5,283 nucleotides of DNA from Anaerolineae bacterium (GTDB taxonomy: Bacteria; Chloroflexota; Anaerolineae; B4-G1; SLSP01): NCBI GenBank assembly GCA_016934645.1, contig JAFGSL010000681.1:1-5283 (forward strand), in the 5' to 3' direction. Shown in pieces: positions 1 through 5,138 of this stretch. Position 1 is the first letter of the stretch; every line of letters begins with the position of its first letter. The translations under genes were made by a program, and so were the position numbers. Under the pieces are notes generated by a model, which did not search any database, had not been told where the DNA came from, and saw nothing but the letters and a program-made list of their open reading frames with translations.

Positions 1-126
1 TGCGGCGATCTGGGCAGCGGTGGTGTCGACGTCGTTGAATCGTGCGTTGAGCCGGGCCACGGCGTCGAGATCGGCTTGGGTGGCTACACGGGTAATGATT
101 TGGGGTGTTTTCGCTTTTGGTTTCAT
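1..126 (-). CDS. N-terminus of a probable GNAT-family acetyltransferase (partial, cut by window edge)
   Basis: Only the first 42 codons are visible, reading leftward from an ATG at 126-124 and open to base 1. The peptide starts MKPKAKTPQIITRVATQADL and continues DAVARLNARF. The pattern 'I-x-R-x-A-T-x-x-D-L-D-A-V-A-R-L-N' is the usual first strand and first helix of GNAT N-acetyltransferases, which move an acetyl group from acetyl-CoA to an amine. The acetyl-CoA-binding motif (R/Q-x-x-G-x-G/A) would lie beyond the window, so the family call rests on this short N-terminus alone and the substrate cannot be inferred. The start lies 19 nt after the stop of the membrane zincin gene, with a weak purine-rich GAGAG just upstream. 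It therefore looks like the last visible gene of the operon that begins with the Lrp-type regulator. The reading frame is solid; the family is tentative. Confidence 0.6.
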   Translation of the reverse strand, partial: MKPKAKTPQIITRVATQADLDAVARLNARFNDVDTTAAQIAA

Positions 127-145
127 CGCTCTCAATGAAATCCAA

Positions 146-808
146 CTATTCTGGCGCATAGACGAATGAATTGTTCACATCCACATCATACAAGAGGGTA
201 TGGGGAGGCGTTTTCAGTAGCCACCACGTGCTATACAGGTCGCCGGCCGCAGCACTCGTATTGAGCAGCAAGACTAGAAGGGCTATCGCGACAACCAGGA
301 TGTTCTGTACGGCGAGCAGGGGTGCCATGACCAATGTGATGACCACAAGTGGGGCAAGCGCCACTACGATGTTGTGACGGCGCTGCTGAAATTGGCACGG
401 CGCGATTGCATAGCAGCCCAGTTTCCAATAAAAGCCGTAGGACACGCGGTACCCCAAGGCGCGGTAGGCAAGACCGTGAATCAGCTCATGGACGATGATG
501 GTCACAACAACAATCGTGAGCGGGACGACGATGCTCGCTATCAAGAGCGCCGCCGCGCACCCAAAAGTGAGAACGGCGCTGCTGTTCGAAAAAAGATGGT
601 CGAGACTATCCAGAAGTTCAGTCAATTGACTTGTGGTGTCGGCAAGCGACGGTTGGCCCTGGAGTACCCAGGTAAGCACGCCCAGGAAGGGAACCAGCGC
701 CAAAAGCATGGCGAGCGCGCCGATTTGCAGGCCAAGCATAGGGTATGTGAAGCGGTAGGGCTGGCGATAGCCCGCCGGCGGCGATGCAGGTATTTCTGAT
801 AGGTCCAT
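146..808 (-). CDS. DUF3267-type integral-membrane zincin metallopeptidase (putative)
   Basis: A 220-aa polytopic membrane protein starting MDLSEIPASPPAGYRQPYRF. It carries HELIHGLAYRALG with the zincin signature HExxH at residues 107-111 (two zinc-ligand histidines and the catalytic glutamate), placed at the end of a long hydrophobic segment. Further hydrophobic segments lie near residues 24-50, 78-105, 147-168 and 169-186. The last is followed by AAAGDLYST, whose D190 is a candidate third metal ligand, as in other membrane zincins. HExxH, a following 'LAPL' helix and a late GD pair match the DUF3267 'putative zincin peptidase' family. Its substrates are not established. An upstream in-frame ATG at 886 would overlap the decarboxylase by 70 nt and add an unlikely Cys/His-rich leader, so I prefer ATG 808, 8 nt after the decarboxylase stop. 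A GTG at 820 is also possible. No strong Shine-Dalgarno is seen, so translational coupling to the decarboxylase is likely. Confidence 0.82.
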   Translation of the reverse strand: MDLSEIPASPPAGYRQPYRFTYPMLGLQIGALAMLLALVPFLGVLTWVLQGQPSLADTTSQLTELLDSLDHLFSNSSAVLTFGCAAALLIASIVVPLTIVVVTIIVHELIHGLAYRALGYRVSYGFYWKLGCYAIAPCQFQQRRHNIVVALAPLVVITLVMAPLLAVQNILVVAIALLVLLLNTSAAAGDLYSTWWLLKTPPHTLLYDVDVNNSFVYAPE

Positions 809-816
809 GATGATAT

Positions 817-2220
817 TCACTGTTTTGCTAGAGCACGTTGAATGGTATTGATGGCACGTTCGACATCCATATCGTTTGTTTTCCAATTACACACCGAAAC
901 GCGCATGCAGCGTTTGCCTTGCCACGTGGTGCCGGAAAAAAAGGCTTCACCAGATTCAATGACATTGGCAATAATGTTGTCTGTGCGCCGGTCATGATCG
1001 GCATCCGTCGGCTTGAGGTTCGCGCCGAGAAAACGGACTAACCCCTGGTTGATTTGTGGTTCACAAATCACTTCAGCGCCGGGTAATGCACCAATGCATG
1101 TTACAAGGCGATGTGCATATTGGCAAGTGCGTTCAATTAGCTCAGCTACTCCCTGTTTGCCCAGTTGCCGGATAGCGGCATAGGTGGCGACGCCGCGTGC
1201 ACGGTGAGACCATTCCGGAGTCCAATCAATCTGGTCACGGGCGGCCGCATCGTGGGTCAAATAACTTGCACGGTGCGACATGGCCGCTTGATGCGCCCGC
1301 GAATCTGTAACAAAGGCATAGCCACAATCATAGGGCACATTAAGCCATTTATGCCCATCGACCGCCCACGAATCGGCCTGCTCTACGCCATTTAGCAGAT
1401 GTTTGTATTTGGGGCTTGCTGCTGCCCATAGTCCAAAAGCCCCATCGATATGAACCCAAGCGCCATGCGCGTGCGCGATGGGGATAAGCTCCTCAAAAGG
1501 CTCGAACACCCCGGTGTTGATGTCGCCGGCCTGTAACAACACGATGGTTGGCTGGCCGGCATGGTCTTCAAGTCCCCTCAGGAGGGTTTCTGGGTCTAAA
1601 TGCCCTTGTTTATTGACGGGTAGATCAACAACGTTGTCGTTGCCAATTCCCAACAAACGGACGGTACGCTCGATCGAGCCATGGCGTTGGTTGTTGCTCA
1701 GGATGCGGATTGGCGGTGCGCCAGCCAATCCTTTGCGCTCCACATCCCAGCTATGGTTGGCCAACAAAGCATTTCGGGCAGATGCAAGACAGGTCACATG
1801 CGCCATTGAACAGCCCGTTACCAGAGCAAAACTCGCTTGCTGAGGTAAACCCAGCAGTTCTTTCAGCCATTGTCCACAAACTTCTTCGATGACGGCTATG
1901 GCCGGGCCGGAAGCGTACAAAGCGGCAGGCTGGTCCCAGGTGGACGTCAGCCAATCCGCAGCGAGGGCGGCAGGCACAGCGCCGCCGACTACCCAACCAA
2001 AGAACCGGCCTCCCGAAGTGCCTAATACCCCACCTTGCACATCGGCTACTAATTCATCGATAACTTGCGTTGCGTCTATGCCCTCGCTGGCAAGCGGGCG
2101 GCCTAAACGTTGGCGCAAGTCAGCGAGACTCGCGGTTGCTGAGACGGGAGCTTCGTCAAGGCTCTCAATATAGTTCAAGGCATGGGCGAGCGTAGACTCA
2201 AGCAAATTTCGGTACGTCAT
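817..2220 (-). CDS. PLP-dependent group II amino-acid decarboxylase (DDC/glutamate decarboxylase-like)
   Basis: A 467-aa fold-type I PLP enzyme, a normal length for the pyridoxal-dependent decarboxylase (DDC) family of cytosolic enzymes that remove CO2 from L-amino acids to give amines. In order: the substrate-side motif GRFFGWVVGGAVPAALAADW (residues 71-90); TGCSMAHVT at 135-143, the expected PLP-phosphate-binding segment; H180 in NNQRHGSIERT, matching the histidine that stacks on the PLP ring; HIDGAFG at 257-263, with D259 expected to contact the pyridine nitrogen; and VDGHKWLNVPYDCG at 287-300, with K291 the Schiff-base lysine after H290. All core catalytic residues appear present. The substrate is not readable; aromatic amino acids or glutamate are the usual choices. 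Relatives are often labelled 'aspartate aminotransferase family', but the HKW and HIDGA context favours decarboxylase. It lies 46 nt downstream of the Lrp-type regulator, which probably controls it. The ATG at 2220 has a good Shine-Dalgarno. Confidence 0.92.
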   Translation of the reverse strand: MTYRNLLESTLAHALNYIESLDEAPVSATASLADLRQRLGRPLASEGIDATQVIDELVADVQGGVLGTSGGRFFGWVVGGAVPAALAADWLTSTWDQPAALYASGPAIAVIEEVCGQWLKELLGLPQQASFALVTGCSMAHVTCLASARNALLANHSWDVERKGLAGAPPIRILSNNQRHGSIERTVRLLGIGNDNVVDLPVNKQGHLDPETLLRGLEDHAGQPTIVLLQAGDINTGVFEPFEELIPIAHAHGAWVHIDGAFGLWAAASPKYKHLLNGVEQADSWAVDGHKWLNVPYDCGYAFVTDSRAHQAAMSHRASYLTHDAAARDQIDWTPEWSHRARGVATYAAIRQLGKQGVAELIERTCQYAHRLVTCIGALPGAEVICEPQINQGLVRFLGANLKPTDADHDRRTDNIIANVIESGEAFFSGTTWQGKRCMRVSVCNWKTNDMDVERAINTIQRALAKQ

Positions 2221-2228
2221 GGCTGTAT

Positions 2229-2237
2229 CTTTCCTTT
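2229..2237 (-). promoter_or_regulatory. Ribosome binding site of the decarboxylase
   Basis: On the minus strand this reads AAAGGAAAG, with the AGGA core about 11 nt before the ATG at 2220. It fixes the decarboxylase start. The 46-nt gap to the regulator's stop shows no promoter or terminator, supporting cotranscription. Confidence 0.65.
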
Positions 2238-2266
2238 CGAGGGTTTATTGAGCTATGTCCGGGAAG

Positions 2267-2737
2267 TTAGCTGTTGACAGGGGTTAACTTCGAGGTCTGT
2301 TTGAGCGTTGAAAGTACAATGTTGGTCGTTGTCCTGGAAACTTCGGCGTTGCAGCGAATACGCTCGATCAATCTTTCCAAATCCGCAGGACTGGCCGCGC
2401 GCACCTTCAAGATGTAACAATCGTCCCCGGCCACGCAGTGACATTCCAAGACGTCTGGTTCGGCTCGACAGGCATGCATAAAGCTGGTTTTGGATTCAAC
2501 GTAATCTGTCGAAGCTGAACCGACGCTGAGCCGGATAAAGGCCATAATGGGCTTACCCAGGGCTTCAGCATTCGCCAGCGCTACGTAGCCTTTGATAATG
2601 CCTTCCTTCTCCAGCTTCTTGACCCGCTGGTGAACCGTAGAGGTCGTCAGCCCTACTTTTTCCGCCAGCGCTGCATTTGAAAGGCGAGCATTCTCTTGCA
2701 GGAGAGAAATGATTTGGTGATCAATCTTATCAGTCAT
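2267..2737 (-). CDS. Lrp/AsnC-family transcriptional regulator
   Basis: A 156-aa protein starting MTDKIDHQIISLLQENARLS, the classic opening of Lrp/AsnC regulators, whose usual length is about 150-165 aa. The N-terminal winged helix-turn-helix spans roughly residues 4-60, with the recognition helix near TTSTVHQRVKKLEKEGIIKGY (31-51). The ligand-binding and oligomerisation (RAM/AsnC) domain spans about 64-145 and includes VLECHCVAGDDCYILKVR (96-113), the glycine-aspartate region where amino-acid effectors bind in this family. It probably senses an amino acid and controls its own promoter plus the downstream decarboxylase, membrane zincin and acetyltransferase; this is inferred from gene order. 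An in-frame ATG at 2749 adds four residues (MDNR). I prefer ATG 2737 because a GGA lies 7 nt upstream and homologues begin close to the 'DKID' motif, whereas ATG 2749 has no clear ribosome site. The family call is very secure; the exact start is less so. Confidence 0.93.
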   Translation of the reverse strand: MTDKIDHQIISLLQENARLSNAALAEKVGLTTSTVHQRVKKLEKEGIIKGYVALANAEALGKPIMAFIRLSVGSASTDYVESKTSFMHACRAEPDVLECHCVAGDDCYILKVRAASPADLERLIERIRCNAEVSRTTTNIVLSTLKQTSKLTPVNS

Positions 2738-2758
2738 TCGGTTATCCATTTATAAAGC

Positions 2759-2771
2759 CGTAAAATTTACG
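2759..2771. promoter_or_regulatory. 13-bp palindrome in the regulator's 5' leader, candidate operator
   Basis: CGTAAAATTTACG is a perfect inverted repeat around a single central base (A2765). It lies between the predicted transcription start (about 2788) and the regulator's ATG. AT-rich, odd-centred palindromes of about 13-15 bp are the typical binding sites of Lrp/AsnC proteins, so autoregulation is a reasonable inference, but there is no direct proof here. Confidence 0.5.
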
Positions 2772-2794
2772 AGATATAGTCGCTAACATCGAAC

Positions 2795-2823
2795 ATTATA
2801 CGGCTAAATAGCTATTTTGTCAA
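2795..2823 (-). promoter_or_regulatory. Consensus sigma-70-type promoter of the regulator-decarboxylase operon
   Basis: On the minus strand TTGACA (2823-2818) is separated by exactly 17 bp from TATAAT (2800-2795). Both hexamers match the primary sigma-factor consensus in all 12 positions and the spacer is optimal. Transcription would start near 2788, giving a leader of about 50 nt before the ATG at 2737. It faces the Lrp-type gene and is the only promoter visible for the four leftward genes. So strong a core promoter, with palindromes in its spacer and leader, suggests control mainly by repression. Confidence 0.85.
2806..2817. promoter_or_regulatory. 12-bp perfect palindrome inside the promoter spacer, candidate operator
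   Basis: AAATAGCTATTT is its own reverse complement and fills most of the 17-bp spacer between the -35 and -10 hexamers. A protein bound here would block RNA polymerase directly. The adjacent Lrp/AsnC gene is the natural candidate binder, by inference from position only. Confidence 0.6.
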
Positions 2824-2829
2824 TAGCTA
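2808..2829. repeat. Two ATAGCTA copies flanking the -35 hexamer
   Basis: ATAGCTA occurs at 2808-2814, inside the spacer palindrome, and again at 2823-2829, abutting and overlapping the -35 hexamer. The centres of their TAGCTA cores are 15 bp apart. The paired copies could form a two-site operator for an oligomeric regulator. The copies are short, so chance cannot be excluded in this AT-rich stretch. Confidence 0.4.
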
Positions 2830-2870
2830 AATGGAGCAGTTTCCCGATCCTTCAACGGGCAGATTCAGGC

Positions 2871-4445
2871 TTACTTCATCGCCAACGGCAGATAGATGTG
2901 CAAATCCGTGGGCATGACGCGCACGGTATCGGAGAGGAAAGCGGTAGCGTCGAGCATGGCGCTGAGGGTGACGGTATAGAACTGGTAATTGGTGAGGTCG
3001 GTGAGGGTATAGGCGCGGGTTGTGCTGACTGGGTCGGTAGCGGTGAGGGTGTTGGCGGTGGTGGTGTAATAGTCGATATGCCAGGTGGTGGATAGAGGCA
3101 ATGTGGTGTTGATGGTCCAGTTCAGGTGGATGGCCTGGTTTGCTGGACGACCGGCCAGATTCAGTTCCACTGTCAGTGGGTGGGGATAGGGGTACGGGGT
3201 ATAGGTGAAGCCATCCAATGTTTGTGAGGGAGTGCGCAGGAAATAGTCGCGGTTTCCCTGGATCGCTTCTGTGCTGTTCCACACAACTTCGTACTCGCCC
3301 TGGTCGATGTCATGAAATGTGTTATTCCAAAACCACAGTCCATGCGGCTGGTGATAGACCGGGTAGCTTGCGGCGTCACGGGGCCAATTGTAGGGCGAGT
3401 TTTCGACAGCCATGGCGATGCCGTATTTTTTGTTTGAGATCGTGGTGTTATACACGACGCCGCATCCGCTGCGGATCAATATGCCGGCAGAGCCAGAGAC
3501 GCCATTCTGTGCAATGGTGACATCGTAGATCTCAATGGCGTTCGTCCCTACGTTCAGATCGTCGCCAGGGGTGGTTGGCCCGTGTCCCTCCAGCGGCCCT
3601 GATCCTGAATCGTAGACGATGGCGTTATGGCGGAATATGTAGTGCGCGCCTGTTCGGCCATCCATCAGGTGATCATAAAATCCACTGAAGGCGCAGTCTT
3701 CGACGAAAACGGCGCCCCCGCTACCGTTATCGGCGCCCAATAGATCTCTGCAAGCGGTAGAACCGATGTTTTCAAAGTAGGTATTACGGCCGAATGTGTA
3801 AAAGCCATAACTGGTGTGCAAATTGAACTCGCAGTGATCGATCACCACGTAGCCGTCATCGTGGGTCGATGGCAAGATGATGTTCATAAACGTGCTGAAT
3901 CTGCCCTCGAAATACATATGATCGATCCGCATGCCTTGTGTCCTGCGGACCTCGAAGTAATAGTTTGTCGTTGCGAGATCGTTGATGATTGACATATAGG
4001 CAAAACGGCTGATGCCATCACCCACTGTGCCGAATTGATCTCCGTTAAAATGGAATATCGCATCTCGCACTATGGTGCTATCTCTTCCGCTGCCAATGAT
4101 CGAAACGCCGGCCGGCACGCGGAAAACTTTGTCGCTCAACGAGACATCGCAAGCGGGCAAATAGACTGTTCCGCCGTTATTGTTCTTGCACGTGGTGATG
4201 GCGGCGTCGATCTCCGCACCGGCGCAGTTGGTCAGCGTGACAGCGAATCCGTTCGCCTCAACTGCAGGGGCTGAAAGCGCCTCTATGAAAGCAAGATTGG
4301 GTGGACTTCGCCGGGCTAGATCGTTTGAAGTGCGATTGGGGTTCTGATGGTTTGCCGTGGCGGCAGAAGGCATGGAAAGTGCTGTGCTGGGTATGACCAG
4401 CAGCGCCAGGATGAAGGCTATGACCAGAGATTTCTGTGAGGGCAT
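2871..4445 (-). CDS. Secreted right-handed parallel beta-helix protein with FN3-like C-terminus (pectate-lyase-like fold)
   Basis: A 524-aa exported protein. Residues 1-31 form a signal peptide: K5, then a hydrophobic core LVIAFILALLVI, with likely cleavage near A29-A31. Residues 78-125 (DAAITTCKNNNGGTVYLPAC, then PAGVSIIGSGRDSTIVR) are the typical entry to pectate-lyase-3-like beta-helices. Residues about 140-400 hold irregular coil repeats rich in N, D and aromatic residues (IDHMYFEG, IDHCEFN, VEDCAFSG, FRHNAIVYDSGSG, WFWNNTFHDID), typical of right-handed beta-helices. The helix ends with NRDYFLR and YPHPL (420-424). Residues about 436-510 resemble a fibronectin type III domain (HLNWTI, WHIDYYTTT, YTLTDLTNYQFYTVTL). 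The tail LHIYLPLAMK matches one common on Chloroflexota secreted proteins. A carbohydrate-binding or polysaccharide-cleaving role is plausible, but no catalytic residues can be assigned. Several cysteines (C74, C87, C99, C205, C232, C251, C328) could form disulfides. The start is fixed by AAGGAG 6 nt before ATG 4445. Confidence 0.88.
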   Translation of the reverse strand: MPSQKSLVIAFILALLVIPSTALSMPSAATANHQNPNRTSNDLARRSPPNLAFIEALSAPAVEANGFAVTLTNCAGAEIDAAITTCKNNNGGTVYLPACDVSLSDKVFRVPAGVSIIGSGRDSTIVRDAIFHFNGDQFGTVGDGISRFAYMSIINDLATTNYYFEVRRTQGMRIDHMYFEGRFSTFMNIILPSTHDDGYVVIDHCEFNLHTSYGFYTFGRNTYFENIGSTACRDLLGADNGSGGAVFVEDCAFSGFYDHLMDGRTGAHYIFRHNAIVYDSGSGPLEGHGPTTPGDDLNVGTNAIEIYDVTIAQNGVSGSAGILIRSGCGVVYNTTISNKKYGIAMAVENSPYNWPRDAASYPVYHQPHGLWFWNNTFHDIDQGEYEVVWNSTEAIQGNRDYFLRTPSQTLDGFTYTPYPYPHPLTVELNLAGRPANQAIHLNWTINTTLPLSTTWHIDYYTTTANTLTATDPVSTTRAYTLTDLTNYQFYTVTLSAMLDATAFLSDTVRVMPTDLHIYLPLAMK

Positions 4446-4451
4446 GGATTG

Positions 4452-4457
4452 CTCCTT
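4452..4457 (-). promoter_or_regulatory. Strong ribosome binding site of the beta-helix protein
   Basis: AAGGAG on the minus strand, 6 nt before the ATG at 4445, is a near-perfect Shine-Dalgarno. It sits in the 12-nt gap after the stop of the membrane-protein gene, so the two genes are almost certainly on one transcript, with efficient independent initiation of the secreted protein. Confidence 0.8.
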
Positions 4458-5111
4458 TCACTTTGCTTTCCACATCTTCATAAAAAATGCTATGGGTAAT
4501 ACCCAGAAGAAATATAACGATACCGGATTCCAGTAAGCAAAGGCATTCCTGGAGTAGAGGAAAATCACCGTAGCGCCGAATGCTATGAGTAGGCCGAGAG
4601 TGATCACGACTTTGGCCCGCGATCTGTAAAATGTACTTGATCTGGAAACTGGCCCTGCGGCAATCCTATCACCTTGTGCTTGCACCAGCGACTCAAATAG
4701 TTTGAGAAAAGATTGAAAATCCGTTCCATTATCCCACTTGAAGTTGATGATCGATAGCGTTTCATTGCCCTGCAAAGAGATTTTTAGGCTATGGAGGGTG
4801 AGTTCTTCGTAGTATGCGTAAGCAACAATCTCATTGACCGATATTGACTTGGTTGGTTTCGTACTCTGCTTGATGATGATTGTTCGATCTCCAATTTGAA
4901 CTCTTGCGGGTCTTGTGGACAGATAGCGTGAAAAGACAAATGCTGCAGCAATCAAAACTGTCAAAAAGGCGTATTGTATCCAGTTGGGGATTGTCCAGAT
5001 ATGCTGCGATCCAAGCAGCAGAGCGGTTCCCGAAAAGACGATACCCAAGAGTGTGAGGATGAGTGTCTTGGTGTTATACAGATGCACGGCAAATGCGTGT
5101 TTGTCAGTCAT
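4458..5111 (-). CDS. Unrecognised four-segment membrane protein with a central soluble domain
   Basis: A 217-aa protein that I do not recognise as a named family. Hydrophobic segments lie near residues 15-35 (TKTLILTLLGIVFSGTALLL), 43-61 (NWIQYAFLTVLIAAAFVFS), 166-186 and 193-212. Between the two pairs is a soluble region (about 62-162) with alternating beta-strand-like stretches (RVQIGDRTIIIKQ, SISVNEIVAYAYYEE, HSLKISLQGNETLSIINF) followed by a helix (DFQSFLKLFESLVQAQ). This 'two membrane segments, small beta-domain with one C-terminal helix, two membrane segments' plan resembles bacterial PH-like membrane proteins, a fold-level guess only. Basic flanks (SRYLSTRPAR, YRSRAK, MKMWKAK) put the central domain in the cytoplasm by the positive-inside rule. 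The ATG at 5111 follows GAGAGGGG. It lies 27 nt after the metalloprotease-like gene and 12 nt before the beta-helix gene. Sampled lines are about 40-45% GC, lower than genes to the left. Confidence 0.82.
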   Translation of the reverse strand: MTDKHAFAVHLYNTKTLILTLLGIVFSGTALLLGSQHIWTIPNWIQYAFLTVLIAAAFVFSRYLSTRPARVQIGDRTIIIKQSTKPTKSISVNEIVAYAYYEELTLHSLKISLQGNETLSIINFKWDNGTDFQSFLKLFESLVQAQGDRIAAGPVSRSSTFYRSRAKVVITLGLLIAFGATVIFLYSRNAFAYWNPVSLYFFWVLPIAFFMKMWKAK

Positions 5112-5138
5112 AACCCCTCTCTGATTGCTCCGATCTAA

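Noticed and set aside
374..799. Plus-strand open frame of 141 codons
   Set aside because: It lies fully opposite the membrane zincin gene. Its translation is rich in R, Q and H with no domain, and the minus-strand frame has HExxH and coherent membrane segments.
809..886. Longer N-terminus of the zincin (MENKRYGCRTCHQYHSTC...)
   Set aside because: It would overlap the decarboxylase by 70 nt, and its Cys/His run is the out-of-frame reading of the decarboxylase C-terminus rather than a zinc finger.
2274..2279. Plus-strand TTGACA as a promoter element
   Set aside because: There is no -10-like hexamer at the right distance (2297-2302 reads GTCTGT) and no plus-strand gene follows.
2843..2859. Hairpin CCCG/CGGG as terminator of the beta-helix gene
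   Set aside because: The stem is only 4 bp with a 9-nt loop and no T-tract follows on the minus strand.
2827..3282. Overlapping minus-strand frame of 151 codons, H/P/R-rich
   Set aside because: It is a frame-shifted shadow of the 3' part of the beta-helix gene; the low-complexity HPHRYR-type sequence has no domain and no ribosome site.
3900..4445. Phage tail-spike or polysaccharide lyase assignment for the beta-helix protein
   Set aside because: There are no phage genes nearby, a signal peptide is present, and I could not assign lyase catalytic residues, so only the fold is claimed.
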